Source of the DNA: Marsupella aquatica
Lineage: Eukaryota > Marchantiophyta
NCBI GenBank assembly: GCA_973895155.1
Contig: OZ316894.1
Span: 19,716,001 to 19,780,000 of the forward strand
DNA length: 64,000 nucleotides
Direction of reading: 5' to 3'
Shown here one piece after another: positions 1-12,295 of the stretch. The first letter of the stretch is position 1. Each line of letters starts with the position of its first letter. The notes under the pieces were generated by a model. The model worked only from the letters and a program-made list of their open reading frames with translations. It was not told where the DNA came from and did no database searches. Both the position numbers and the translations under genes were made by a program.

Positions 1-1
1 T

Positions 2-244
2 GCCTGGGTCCAAAATGAGAGAGCAAGGACGGTTTTGCCTCCATATCAGGGTGCATATACTTTGCCTCCACCTCCCCCTTACCCAGCTCCCCTCTGGCAA
101 GGGCAGGAAGGTAATATGCGGCTTGGTCAAGGGAGCGCAGTAAACCCTTTCCCCCATGGCAGGGACCTGAGACCACCTCAGCAGCAAATGTGGAACAACA
201 ACATGGGTCCTGCCTCCAGGCAAGGATGGAGAGGACAACCATGA
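2..244 (+). CDS. 3' end of a proline/glycine-rich protein (5' partial)
   Basis: An open frame runs in from the left edge and stops with TGA at 242-244. The visible 80 residues are rich in Pro, Gly, Gln, Asn and Arg, with a run of five prolines followed by Tyr-Pro and a Gln-Gln-Gln tract, and the protein ends in Gly-Gln-Pro. No folded domain is visible. Such tails are common in plant RNA-binding and splicing factors, for example after the RRM of SF1-like proteins, but that is inference only. A first ATG cannot be placed because the gene starts outside the window. Confidence 0.55.
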   Translation, partial: AWVQNERARTVLPPYQGAYTLPPPPPYPAPLWQGQEGNMRLGQGSAVNPFPHGRDLRPPQQQMWNNNMGPASRQGWRGQP

Positions 245-2739
245 ACCTGGAACTTAGTGTAGACCTGATTACGTACCGATTGTGTTTCGAATCTCCAGAT
301 TGTCAAGAGGAGGCCCAGATAGGGTATGTAAAATTGATAAGAACGTACATTTTAGGTAGCTGCCGAGGCAGAGCTGATCATGTGCATTGTAGTCTTTATG
401 GAGCAGTTAAGTGCTCCGAGTTCTCTCATGTGATCCGGATTTAAACTATTTCGAGAAGTCATCTGTTCAGTTATTAATTTAAGTGGCATCGAGGGGAATG
501 GCCGTCCCAATTTTTGGCTACGTTGACAACATCGTGCATTCAGTTGTCAACGTGGCACCGGAGGACTTCCCTGTGGTTCTTGCCATAATAATCTTGGGCT
601 ATTCTGAAGACTGTCAAATATTAGTTCAAAGTCTTAATGCTTGTGACGTAACGTTTGTAACACAGTATGTCTGATGCTGGAAGTTTGAAAGTGCTGTCCT
701 TGATGCGAACCAGCAACATTTTCGACCTCCAAACAGACTCTGCAGATTGTCTGGTTCTTTTGTCTAAAGGTAGATGAAGCCGGTAGTCAAACATGTTGCA
801 TCTCGGCTTAGCAGTGAACTATGACCAAAATAGACATTTGCCAAAATCAATCGTTGGGTTGCTGTAGTAGAGGTCGACAGGACTCTTGCATGCAATGTAA
901 AATTATGATGCTGATCAGGATCAAAGCCATGATAACTTAGTGTCAATACACAAAAATGAAGGGTCAACGAAATGGTCTCACCGAGAAGTGCACAAAGCTT
1001 CGCAAGTAAGTATTTGAGTATGAAGCCTTGAGCCGGAGCGAGCATAAACCCATTCTGGCGAGTAGTGGATGTGCGATTCGCCTATCACAACGGACATGAA
1101 CTCACAGCACTTCGAGAAAACATATGGCTGGTATGCGAACAGTGAATATCGGACAAGACCAAAAAGAGTATCTAGGAGAGTGCGTTGGAATAATACCATA
1201 TCATCGATCCTACTACCGAAATTCTCGTCTGGCCATGTGAACGAGATTCACTTTCTGGTTTAGTTTTTAACGTTTCAATCTACCCTCGATGCCTCGAGAC
1301 AGCGGAGAATCTTTTTAACAAGTTGTCAAATCCAAGCACAGTGCTTTGCGAATTTCAATGGGTAGGACGATTCCATGATCACACTATAGTGGTTGGTTTA
1401 AATTTTAACGTTGCAATCTACCCTCGGTGCCTCAAGATAGCGGAGAATCTTTTGAACCAGTTGTCTAATTTGGAGCATAGTGAGCGGAGTGATGAGATCC
1501 TGGTGATTGGCAATGGATGGCCGGTATTTGACCGGTAAATATGTGTGATGCAGACTGGGCATCACTAACAATTGGGTAGCACAGTCCCTGTTTCACCTTT
1601 TCCATGATCGACATCTGTGCAGTCGCTGCTCAGCACATTTGGTTAGGGAAACCTCTTAGTCTGGTTTCACCGTAAAGTTTAGGGTCAACCATGTGAAAAC
1701 ACCTTTAAGGGATGATATTCTAGGACATCACGAAGGTCTAAGATTGCGCTGAAAGCTGCTACAGTTCGTTAAGATCAACAATCCACCTCGCAGGGGAAAT
1801 TTGAAGACGAGCCAGATCCAGGTGCTACTACAAAGTTGTTATTCCAATGCCCATCAATGGGCCACATTCGCTAAAAGCCTCCAGCTTGAAAAACGAAGGT
1901 GGCAATAAGAATTCCGAGAGTATGCAAAAATATCACATCCAATTAGACACAGAATGTTGGAATCACAGACCCAATGCACTTAATCAAGTTTCCGGGCGAT
2001 TTTAACTCTACATTGTGTGTCATATGCAAGACTAATCTGCATCCCAACAAGAGGGCTGCGTTTGGTAAATCTTGCTTTGCGACCTTTCTCCATCCATAAG
2101 AGTTGTTACACGACAGAAGCTAGTGTGACCCTACATTGGAAAAATGCGGAACAAATAGAAGCAATTTCTTAGACTCCCGAACTTTGCTACTACTAACGAT
2201 AAATCAGAGCTCCTGACCTAGATCAAAACTATGGAGGAACTGCGACTATCTACTATGAAAGTTCAGACTAGGAACAAGTGTGTAATCATGACATCTTCTT
2301 GCCATACGACACTATCCACCTTCTCTAGGTGCGTTGTGCCAAAAACTCCTTAAGAGTCAAAACACTTTTCTGGAGCTACTAAGGTAGCCAATGCCGTGTA
2401 TTCCATTTACTTCACTGACAGATCACACAAAACAATCGTCCACTACATTCCATGTTGTCAGACGTCAGCCTGCAGGTCCAGTTCCTGAAATCAGTTTCCA
2501 GCGGAAAATGTGAGCGCGGCGGGGGTAATTAAAAACAAAAATGAGTAAGAGACTGAGAAGAAACATCAGTTGAATAGCGTGGCGATAGAGTTTAAACTTG
2601 TTAAGATAGATGTCAACACCAATTCAGAGAGCTAAAGTGCAATATATGGCTGCCATGCACCACACATTTGAGTCAAAGCATTGGAAAAGAAAATTAAGAA
2701 ATTACCTCAAAATTCCATACGGAAGTTCTTCAATGATAT
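245..2739. other. Intergenic: 3' UTR of the first gene, then no gene seen
   Basis: Beyond the stop at 244 I find only short frames without recognisable motifs on either strand. The first few hundred bases are probably 3' UTR of the partial gene. One degenerate duplication (about 1256-1480) is listed separately. Confidence 0.4.
1256..1480. repeat. Two diverged direct copies of about 88 bp, 137 bp apart
   Basis: Copy 1 is about 1256-1343 and copy 2 about 1393-1480. Both contain a block reading TTTTAACGTT(T/G)CAATCTACC and a downstream AGCGGAGAATCTTTT. They differ at scattered positions, so the duplication is old. No coding constraint is evident. Confidence 0.7.
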
Positions 2740-3114
2740 TTATCTTTGGAGACTTTGAAACCGTCGAAGAATCAACGTACTAGTGTCCAAGTAGCGTTGA
2801 GCACAGTTTGTTAGACAGCTTTGCTCACTAGAGCTAAACTTGCTACCGGGAGCATACGTAATACACTTCTCCCAGCATACGTCGGTTAACTTTCCAACTA
2901 GCTCATTGAGAACTGCCTTTTGCTTCTCTTTCTGCACAGTGACATCCACAAGGAGAACCGATCAACTTTGCATTCAAGAGGTATACATAAGTACTCATGC
3001 AAACCCGAATCAATGAAAAAGAAAAGTTAAAGAGAACACAGGAGAACTCATAGAAACTTCACATACCTCAAGGAAGGATTGAAGCTCGGCAGTGTTCCCT
3101 GATGATATATCCAT
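2740..3114 (-). CDS. TIM8: Mitochondrial intermembrane-space import chaperone Tim8 (small Tim)
   Basis: Small Tim proteins form hexamers in the mitochondrial intermembrane space that escort hydrophobic precursors. Two exons on the minus strand give 79 residues: exon 1 is 3114-3067 (ATG, 16 codons) and exon 2 is 2931-2740, with a GT..AG intron of 135 bp in phase 0. The twin CX3C motif is intact (CWEKC and CLTNC, 15 residues between the inner cysteines). The stretch around APGSKFSSSE and CAQRY matches plant Tim8 closely, and the length is typical of plant Tim8. The start was chosen because exon 1 supplies the usual N-terminus ending in LQSFLE before KEKQK. The 135-bp intron frame that continues upstream of exon 2 is intronic. 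Confidence 0.93.
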
Positions 3115-6100
3115 TGTTCACTGGAGCAAACGAGCCCACAATTATCTGATCAATTTGAATCCAATGTGCACTAGTAGTATAACGTGACATAACTTTCAAA
3201 TACCAACAAACCGAGCACGTCCTATCTGAATTTAGAAAGGGAAATACGATCGAAATAGCCGAATCAGAGCAATTTCGGCTTTAGGTCTTCCAACTCATGT
3301 GCACAATTTAGTAAAGCTCGGAACTTTCTCAAAAATGGACCCAATCCCGGTTAGCTTAACTGCGAGAATCTCCAATAACTTGTAATGTATGATAGCAACA
3401 GGTGAAGCTCTTTCTGAAGCTGCCTCCCAAATGGAGAAGTTCCAAAATTATAGGTGATAAAATCTGAGACTCAATGCCCGAAGGATGGCTTTCATCAAGT
3501 CGTTTAAAATGCAAAGTAGAAAGCGAAGGTTTGGAGCCAGAGGAGCCATTCCTTGACTGGTACCAGTGCCACGTGATACGATAGGACATTTGAAGAACAT
3601 TGGAAAATTTTAATCGAATTATTCCGTGTTGAACTAGTAAGGCTCTATGTTAGGGTGTCTTAGTAAAGTTCTAGATGATTCTGAGGATGGAATTCAACCC
3701 AAGCTCAAAGAACCCTACTTCTGAAAAAGTAAATTCGAAGCCACTCTAACTTTTTAGCAAGGCAGAGCAGCTCAAAGAGGCGACATTCTGAGATAAGCCG
3801 GGTTCCCTACTTTCAGATGGAAGCACATCGACTCCATAGCGATACCTTTAATCTCATTCTAACGTTTCTTGATCCAAAAACGGCAACCACAGAGTTCGCC
3901 GCAATTGTTCATCGAAACCTGAACGAAGATGAAACAAAACTGTCTGGGTCCAGAAGACAAAACAGGATCTGACGCGGTTGGATAAATTTCTGCTATTAAA
4001 AGAGAACAATTGGGCCAATATGGATCTAAGACGTCAAGCTTAGATGCCCAAGCTGTCACCATCAAGTTCGGATTCATTTCAGAGAAATCTGCGCAGGAGA
4101 ATCCTAGAGCTTTGACAAAAGCTGGGCCTCAGCTAAACTCTGCCTATAACCTAGAAAGTGATCGGAAGGGGCAATTACTGCGCTTGGCAATATCCAAGGG
4201 TGTGAGGTACTTCTGCTACTGGAAACCAAGTGGATGCAGATCAAAGCAGGACATCAGTAGCACGGTACAATAAGCTTGAGCTAAAATTAATACGACATCT
4301 GCACATCAACAGTTCACTCAACCTAGTGCCCAAAGAAGATGCGAGCTAAATCTTCCAATGCAATGCAAAAGAACAAGTAAATGGGTTACCTCAACAGGCC
4401 TGAGGAGATGGGACTACACACAGCAGATTTGCAGATGGGCATTTTTTGAGGGGGAAACAGAGCACCAGATGAGATTGCAATGACTCACCAGTCAGGCACA
4501 GGCGACGCTTGGAAAATTACACCACCAGGAGGGGCACGGCACCCAAACGAGCAGCAGCAGCAGCCACGACGAAGTAGAGGATGCTTTCCGCAATTCAGCT
4601 GGTTGATGAACCTCTTGACCGGACGAAGGGGTGATTGAAATGCTTCGAAGTGAACTTGACGTTGAATTTGGGTGTCGTGCTTTCGCGATTGCCTCCGAAG
4701 TGCCAAGAGTCCTTGAAAGGCAAAATTATTCAGTGGGTACAGCAATTCTGTGCCACCGCTAGCATTACTTTCTGCTGGGCGACGAGAGTGTAATCGAGAC
4801 GAGCTTTTTCCGAAATCCACGGCTCAACTCGATGAAACTCAGCCAAACCCTAATTTCTTTCTTGCTGCAAGTAAACGGAGCAATTTACTATAAACACCCA
4901 AAGTAAAACACAATGTAGTAAAAGCAAAAGAGTTCCAAAGCACTGTTTCCCTTTGTGCGCGAAAATAATTTACTACCAAGTAAGGGGCTTGCAAATGATA
5001 TAAAGAGGTTTTTAAAGAAAATTAGCAACTTATTAGACAAAATTGACGGTCCAGATCTGACTGTACATTGACCATACCAGTCAATTTTATATTTTTGGTT
5101 AAGGGGCTTCTCAACTTGCCATAAATACCACCTGCAGAAAATACAAAAGCAAACACTGGTCTAGAGATAACACCCAACTCAAATATAGTACCAAAATGTG
5201 TAGATGGGGACAATGCAAACTTTCATAACCTAGAAAGAAGCTTTATAAGACATAAAATTATCGTTGCAAGAATGCAATGAGCTCATGATGGACTAGATTC
5301 ACTAACCCTACATCTTCCATTTGACTATTAACATTATTACACCTTCACTTGCTGGTATAGATGAGGGAGTGAGAAAAGTTCAGGGATTTTGGAAATGGGT
5401 ATAAAGAAACCCTAAGACTTCTGTAACATTTTACATGGATTGTATGGATGAGGAGTACCAAGAGAATGTAAGAAACCCTTTGGCTATTATGGACAAAATT
5501 CACCAAGGGAGCTTAAGAAACACTTTGTCTTCTACAACATTTTGTATGAACTCTATGGAATGGTTATATAGAGTCCATAGACATAGACTTATAGACTTGC
5601 ATAACTGCCTATTGGTGATAAGTTGCAGCTGATCACTTCTTCACACAAAATTCTGTCATTTTCCTTTGCAAATGCACCCCAAAATGCAGTTTTTTTAAGT
5701 GCATGAATGCTTTCACTAAACACAAAATATAAAAGTACAAACTGAATGTGTATATATGCTTTTGTGGATTACTCACAACTGCATAACATAAACTATGGGC
5801 ATTTATTGTTAAGAGTAGTTCCATGCACTTATTTAGTTAAATCATGCAAAACGAGGGCAGGGGTAGCTGGATTGCCTGAAAGCACATAACCAATTTCCCA
5901 TGAACTTATTGCATATTGTATGCTGTGCATATATGAGGAAGTGTATAAATAATTTCCTATGCATTAAGGGAGTATAGTGTGCACTTATACATGGTCAATT
6001 GTATTATGAACTCTTGATAAGTGCACACTGTCCAGAAGAGCCCACAACTATGTACTAAGTAACAAGTGAAATTTTCAGGACTTTTGCAATTATTGATAAG

Positions 6101-6575
6101 TTTAGAGTTAATATTCATTAGTAAAACTACTGTAAAGAAACCGGTAAAACTCCAAAAATTCAACAGATACACTATGGACATATCAAACGCACTTACCCAT
6201 AAGAGTTGAAGATTCCGTTCATGCTTTTGTGAATAATTAAGTGTATGTATGCATAAACTTATGGAGGGGTATAACATATAACTCACCGAAGAAACAGGAG
6301 GTCTTTGATTTAATGAGACCTCTATGCGCTTAAAAAATGCCAAAATACTGTACATTGGTACTCGAACAGATTGATGCCTAAATAGCCATAATTTGGCTGT
6401 ATTGGACGTCTCAAACCAGCTGCTTCCCAAGTTTTTCAGTCAATCGCTATTAATGGGAAATTTTGGTGTGAACCCCTGACCAAACCCAACCTTCAGGAAA
6501 ACTCATGTGGTTTGAGACGGATTAACACCTGCCCAATCATAGATTAACTCAATATGAGTTGAACCCCCCTTAGTA
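3115..6575. other. Intergenic; no convincing gene
   Basis: AT-rich sequence upstream of Tim8. The longest frame is 4820-4485 on the minus strand (111 codons, Cys run CCCCC near its end, no known domain). It could be a 5' leader exon or non-coding transcript of the Tim8 locus. Around 5405-5570 two loosely similar stretches contain AAGAAACCCT/AAGAAACACT and ACATTTT. Nothing else is supported. Confidence 0.35.
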
Positions 6576-8194
6576 GGGGTCTCAAATATGGATCCATTTT
6601 GCTCTTCCCTGGAGAGTGGCTGTTGGGGTTGTTGCACGTTTTTTCTCCCCGTGTTCCAAAAAACAAATTGACCAGAAGGTGCATTAGAGTCCCAACAGAC
6701 ATCCGGGCTCACCAAAGGAACCATTTTGTGTCAAAAGTTCTTATACCACAATGTTCGGTCCTTATAACATGAGAAAGTCACTATAGCACTCAGGATGTTC
6801 TACTGTAAGTTGTTGATTGTCCAACTGTGTCGCCAAGTGCGTCCAACTACAACTGCAATGTCAAGTGAATTGTTCGCCGTGCAGCCGCAGCACAATACAG
6901 AACATTGCAATTAGAATTTGTACACATTGACAACAATATATACACATAGTTAGAGGACTAGAGTTTAGGGCAAACTGCAAAGTAGGCAATAAATTAGAAT
7001 GAATATATGCATCTTGAACAAAATAGAATACATTATGCGGAATGTATTCAGTCTAAGACACAACAAATTCCAAACATAAACTTGGATTTTTGGCACATCT
7101 TAAAGGGTAGCCATAGGACCGAGAGGAACACGAGAAGGAATAAAAGTAGGACAAGAAGAACAAGCAACACAAGAAAATGTTGAGAAGTGAACCTAAACGC
7201 AATGGAAACAAAATTGGGAACAAACAATTGGGAACAAACCAGGTTCCTAAGAGGTTTCACAAAGGGGAGGGACATTTGAATTAAAAAATTGTTAACTTTT
7301 TCACATAATATTCACATTGTTATCATAAAAGCAATGAGGTTGAGGATGCTATAGTGCTAGCATGCTTCAATGTGGCTGTAAACTCTCTCCTTTGTAGTTG
7401 GATACAATAGTCACAATATACGTATTCAATCAAGGTGGGAGGGGGAGCTACAACGCTTGGGTAGTCCAATGCAATCATAAGATCCCTCATTCGTAGTTTG
7501 AATACTTTAGCCACAATGCATTCAACCAGTTGGGAGGCTTCACTACTACGCTTGGGTGCTCCAATGCGACCATAAGATCCTTCATTTTTGATTTGAATAC
7601 AATAGTCACAATGTATTCAACCAAGCAGGGAGTGTGGTACTTGTGCTTCTACACTTGGGTGCTCCATGGTCGCCTGGGGCTACAAACTTTGTTATTCACG
7701 CACTACACATTTACCTTTTGATCTTACTATACTTGACTAACCATAGTGTTATCAGGTTGACTATTGGGGTCAACACTAGGAGAAAATCTGAGGCCTTGGG
7801 TCTTTGGGTCCACTGGAGAAATTTTCATCTTTTGGTCAGGGAGAGAAAAAGTTCGGGTTGGAGGTGCACTAATTATATCCACTCTCATCATATTTGAGAC
7901 CCCGGCCCCCTAGTAATATAGAGTGCCCTAGTATAAGAACACGTTCAGGGGATTTTGGGAAGTAGCTAGAGATTTCTTATCTACTTTTTGAAGTACGTCA
8001 CGATAAGGATTTCTAATTTCTTCCTCAACACGGTTATGGTCACGGGTCTCGACGAAGGTTGGAATGGCGACAGCTACCATAGCATCTGGAGTTAGCAGAA
8101 AGTACTTCACATCCAATCTACCATAGCTCTGAAGTACTGAAGTTAAGTTTGGAGGTACACTAATTATATCTCCTCTCGCCATATTTGAGACCCC
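6576..8194. mobile_element. Non-autonomous DNA transposon with 16-bp TIRs and TA target sites (Tc1/mariner- or Stowaway-like)
   Basis: The left end at 6576-6591 reads GGGGTCTCAAATATGG and the right end at 8179-8194 is its exact reverse complement. Each end is flanked by TA (6574-6575 and 8195-8196), which fits TA-target insertion. No transposase frame lies between the ends. The interior holds a three-copy tandem array and half of a tandem duplication that copied the right end, so a second TIR-like copy lies at 7888-7903. The 213-bp element at 61493-61705 has related TIRs. Superfamily is inferred from the TA only. Confidence 0.6.
7409..7672. repeat. Tandem array, three copies of about 95-100 bp
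   Basis: Copies start near 7409, 7511 and 7606. Shared blocks include CACAATG(T/C)ATTCAACCA, then ACGCTTGGGTGCTCCAATGC and CATAAGATCC. The third copy is truncated. The array is internal to the TA-flanked element. Confidence 0.75.
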
Positions 8195-8440
8195 TAGTAA
8201 TGTAGAGTGCTCTATTATAGAACACTTTTCAGGGGATTTTGGGAAGTAGCTAGAGATTTCTTATCGACTTTTGAAGTACGTCACGACAAGGATTCCTAAT
8301 TTCTTCATCAACACGGCCATGGTCACGGGTCTCAACGAAGGTTGGAATGGCGACAGCTACCAGAAACAGTACCTTCCTGTCATCTGGATTTAGCAGAAAG
8401 TACTTCACATCCAATCTACCATAGCTGATAGCTCTGAGTA
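7857..8440. repeat. Direct duplication of about 290 bp
   Basis: Copy 1 is about 7857-8148 and copy 2 about 8149-8440, roughly 85-90 percent alike by eye. Copy 2 has a short insertion near 8364. On the minus strand both copies keep an open frame containing YGRLDVKYFLL and VAVAIPTFVETRDH, so the unit may derive from a coding exon. Shorter diverged pieces follow at about 8440-8508 and 8550-8610. The protein is not recognised. Confidence 0.8.
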
Positions 8441-8880
8441 CTGGACTGACGGCATAATGCGACAGATCTGAATCCATTTCTTCCCAACGCAATTCGGCAC
8501 GTGGACGAGTATTCACATCGCACCTACAATTGCTGTGAAGTACAGGACCTACGGCGGAATGCTACAGTCCTGAATCCACAATGCAATCTGGCACGTGGAA
8601 GAGAGGCTGGGCCCCTGGGGATGATGATGTACCCTGGATTTGTGACAATCTCATCTCCCCACAGTGATAAAACCTGCGCCCTCTGTTCTGCTCCCCGAGT
8701 TCGGTGGATGCTCAGAGAGGGACATGATTATATTATTATACATTTTATTGATGGATGTCCTGCGGGTGATGTGAAAGGAGAGGCCTGTATTCGATCGGTT
8801 GCTGGAAACGGATTGTGGTTGTTACAGAAATCCTTCTAGACGCTACATGCCGGGCTTCGAAGTTGCACACGAATTAGATA

Positions 8881-9000
8881 TGACCACGTATACGTGACAT
8901 TCCATCAAATCCAGGGTTTCCTTTAGCGTCACCAGCAGGGCCATGACACGTAGCTTCCTCTCGACCAGCTGTCCAGACCCACTTCGTGTATATATATCGA
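8881..9000 (+). promoter_or_regulatory. Promoter of the first LEA-like gene: ACGT cores and TATA box
   Basis: ACGT cores lie at about 8885-8898 (CACGTATACGTGAC, two overlapping) and at 8945-8953 (GACACGTAG). A TATA stretch GTATATATATCG lies at 8988-8999, about 150 bp before the ATG. ACGT cores of this kind are ABRE/G-box type sites bound by bZIP factors, which suits a stress gene. Occupancy is inferred. Confidence 0.55.
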
Positions 9001-9151
9001 ACCACCATAACTGAAATCTTCATTCAACATTACTAGTCTGTCGCATCCGAAACAAATTGCCATTTCTCATTTGACGAATTGCCCAACTCTCTCAACGCTC
9101 TCTACTGGATTCTCTCCTCGATTCTCTCCTCTAACTCTCTCATCAGCTACC

Positions 9152-9614
9152 ATGTCGTCCGTTGATAATGCCAAGGGCACCGCTGCTGATGCCGCCGAGC
9201 AGACGAAGCAGTTCGGTCAGGAGAAGACTGGAGCTGCCCAAGACCACGCTCAAGGACTAGGACAGGCCGCCCAAGGAAAAGCCGGAGAGGCCAAGCAGGG
9301 TGCCGCTGATGCTGCCAATACTGCTCAGGGCAAGGCCGGCGAGGCCAAGGACCAGGGTGGCAACCTTCTTCAGCAGGTATGTCTCATTTTAGTAGACGGT
9401 GCCGTAATGGATTGGTGTTCGATGGTGCACTAACGCCAGTACGTCTCTTTTCAAGTAATTTGTGAAACCGGCCTTCTCTCTTCGCTTGAGAGTGACTTAG
9501 CTCAGGTCGTGCCCATTCTATTCTAATTTATCTTGTGTGCATTTGCTTGCGCAGGCTGGAAACAAGTTGGGTGAAACAATGAACAATGTGAAGGGCGCTC
9601 TTGGGGCGAAGTAA
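9152..9614 (+). CDS. LEA/KIN-like hydrophilic stress protein, copy 1
   Basis: Two exons (9152-9376 and 9555-9614) joined in phase 0 across a 178-bp GT-AG intron give 94 residues. The protein is almost free of aromatic residues and rich in Ala, Gln, Gly and Lys, with repeated KAGEAK and TAQGKAGEA units that favour an amphipathic helix on drying. It resembles the small plant KIN/COR and LEA-like proteins thought to protect membranes or proteins during dehydration and cold. The ATG at 9152 was preferred over upstream in-frame codons because all three paralogs begin with Met-Ser just here. The exon junction falls after LLQQ, before AGNKLGE. It is most like the copies at 13133 and 59905. Confidence 0.85.
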
Positions 9615-10599
9615 TTGATCATGCTAAGAGACAGAGGAATAGTCGTCGTAGGGCGGGGTATTTAGAATGCAAGGTGATGACTTCCCGACATTCGCTCACT
9701 GTTTGATCAGTGAGTTGTGAAATGTTCATGTACAGCAGGAAATAGAAACGCGTTTCAGATTGATACTAGGCGATTGCTGTCAATACCAGTATAATTCGGC
9801 CCAAAGTGGGTTGCACTGGGTTCTGACCATAACGCAAAATTTTTGTGAATAAAGAAACGTGTCAACTCGGAATCGCACATTCATCATACCTTTTCAGAGT
9901 GTTCATCCGACGTGTCCGAACTTCGACTCGCACTGCTTTGAGTTGAATGCCTGAAATTCCCATACACACCGAATGCCAAGTATGAATGTTCAGCAATTGT
10001 GCATCGATCGATCGACTAACTGTCAGAGGCATGAATGATCCACTGTTCAGCAGTTGTGTATCAAATCGATCAACTAACTTTCGCATGTGCAAGTGATCGA
10101 TATGGTTTGTTTTCTTTAGAATATAGATTTGATCAGTCTGTATACGCTCTCATCCCTAAGCTTACATTTGATAGCTTACATTTGATCGGGTATCAATTCT
10201 TGCAGAAACAGTCAAGCTCGATCTTGTAACTATCGCCTATCATAGTAAAAATAAAAATTTTCAATACATCCATTCGTTCAAATGCGGACAAAGCTGTGTA
10301 CAAAGGATGACTACGTCCCTACATCTGGTCAAAATCAGGAAAGCTATATTCAATTTAACTGCAAAACATCTCCTACCACAAATTTGAACGCTTCTAGCTC
10401 TGACTCACTTTCAACTAATTTACCTACAAGATAGATACGCGTGAAGGCCGGTACCTCTCGATATAGTACAACAATAACTTCTGAAATCCTACTGAAAGAG
10501 AATTGACGTACTGTACTTTTCTTTCCGAATGTACCACTACTCCCAAGATGACAACTCGCAACAGCAGATCTCACTTAAATTGGCTAGGTCAAGTTAGAG
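9615..10599. other. 3' UTR and intergenic sequence, no gene
   Basis: The 3' UTR of the LEA-like gene is followed by short frames only. Near 9987-10082 the block CAGCA(A)TTGTG(C/T)ATC(G/A)ATCGATC..ACTAACT occurs twice in direct orientation, a small local duplication. Confidence 0.35.
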
Positions 10600-11060
10600 C
10601 AGTTGGCTAGAAGGTTAGCCTCGAGGCCCCAAGTTCATTCCCCCCTTCATATTGTCCCACATTCATCCCCCCTCACACTGTCCCAGTTTCATCCCCCACT
10701 TCACACACAAGAGATATGTTTGGGTAGTAGGCCCAGGCTCAATCCCCCCTTAACAATGTTCAATCTCCACCCCTATTCGCACACAATAATGTGGAGGGTC
10801 ATGTGAGGGCAGTTCCCAGATTCACCCCCCTTCATGCAATGGTAGGTTCAAGCCCCCCTTCACACATAAGGGTGAGGAATATATAGATGCGTTGGTGGGA
10901 TGAGAGCTCTGGTTTTCTCCTCAGCCTTTGCCCACTAGGTCCAAACCCCCCTTCATACACAGAGGTGTGGATTATATATATGTGTGGGTGGGATGGATTT
11001 TGTGGGTAGTGGATGGAGCTTGCTTTTCTCCTCAGCCCTTGCTCACTTTGTAACCTTCAT
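10600..11060. repeat. Degenerate array of C-run motifs (TTCAANCCCCCCTTCA)
   Basis: At least seven irregularly spaced blocks of the form (A/G)(T/G)TCA(A/T)NCCCCCCTTCA(C/T)ACA occur at about 10632, 10660, 10688, 10735, 10822, 10846 and 10937. The first is preceded by GAGCAGTTGGCTAGAAGG, which together with CAAGTTCATTCC loosely recalls the A and B boxes of a tRNA-derived SINE. No coding frame is supported. Confidence 0.55.
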
Positions 11061-11387
11061 TCAATCCTCTGTCCCTCCTGATGCAGACTCCTATTGACCC
11101 AAATTTAATCCTCTCTCCCTGCTGGTGCAGACCCCTGTTGGATCCGTGGGGGCTCACCCTGAAATGGGTTCCCTACAATGAATGTGTGTCACAATTGGGG
11201 TGGGAAAATTTCATTGTGTTCATCCTCATTTCAGTCCAAGCCAAATGTCACTCAAATATTCAGGTATGGTACCCCTCTTTCCAAAGGGGTCCCAATTGCA
11301 AATCTCACTCAAAAGAGAGGCATACATTTCCCTACAATGAATGTAAATATGTCACTCAAAAATTTCAATATTCTTCTCTTTCCAAAT

Positions 11388-11681
11388 GGGTCACAACTCC
11401 CAATTGCAATTCTCACTCAAAGAGAAGTATGTACTTGATGGACCCTGCCACAAAAACTTTACATGATGTTGCCTATGACAATAGTGGGTCACAACTCCCA
11501 ATTGCAATTCTCACTCAAAGAGAAGTATATCCTTGATGGACCCATCCACAAAAACTTTACATGATGTTGCCTATGACAATAGTGGGTCACAACTCCCAAT
11601 TGCAATTCTCACTCAAAGAGAAGTATATCCTTGATGGACCCATCCACAAAAACTTTACATGATGTTGCCTACGACAATAGT
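11388..11681. repeat. Tandem repeat, three near-identical 98-bp units
   Basis: Units start at 11388, 11486 and 11584, each with GGGTCACAACTCCCAATTGC. Units 2 and 3 are almost identical and unit 1 differs at a few sites. Older fragments of the same unit are visible from about 11160. The period is not a multiple of 3, so conserved coding is unlikely. Confidence 0.9.
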
Positions 11682-11870
11682 GTTGCTCAGTGATGGTGGC
11701 ATTGAAGACAATGGTACCTTCAATGATTGTGTTAGTGAATCTAGCTTCAGAATATAGTGATAGTCCACCGTCAGTGATAATCTGCCAGATGAAGTAATGT
11801 GTCCCCAAAAACTGTATCAGTGTTGTAAAGTAATAGTATCGTTGTGAGTCTATGCATATTTACCTCACGT

Positions 11871-12295
11871 AACCTGAGTGCCCCTTCCATTGCGTCATTT
11901 CCAGTAACTCACTTTGCCCCCAATCCCAGTTTTTTAGACATCATTTCCAGTAACTCACCCTGCCCCAAATTCCAGTTTTTCAGAAATTCACCGGCCTATC
12001 CTCAAAGAATCCCTATTTTCAAGTCGTACTCCATACTTCAGTTATGCCCCAGCTAGAGTCATGCTCTACAGCCTTCATTGTAGACCTTAGCCTTGGAAGA
12101 GTAGCTTTTGGACTTGCCTGAGTGCCCCATGCATTGTGCCATTTTCAGAGACTCTGCCTGTCCCTAGTCCAAGTTTTCAGAGACCCTGTCCCCAATCCCA
12201 GTTTTCACCTCGTACCCCAAACTTCAATTACACCTGAATCATGGTCTAGAGCCTTCATGGTAGACCTTAGCCTTCGAAGAGTGGCTTTCCATGGC
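11871..12295. repeat. Diverged tandem duplication of about 180-245 bp
   Basis: Both copies begin CCTGAGTGCCCC (11871 and 12119) and end with a block containing GTAGACCTTAGCCTT followed by GAAGAGT. The second copy is shorter. Internal AATCCCAGTTTT motifs are also reiterated. Confidence 0.75.

Noticed and set aside
4485-4820. A 111-codon minus-strand frame upstream of Tim8
   Set aside because: No domain or homology is visible and composition is not clearly coding; mentioned only as a possible leader.
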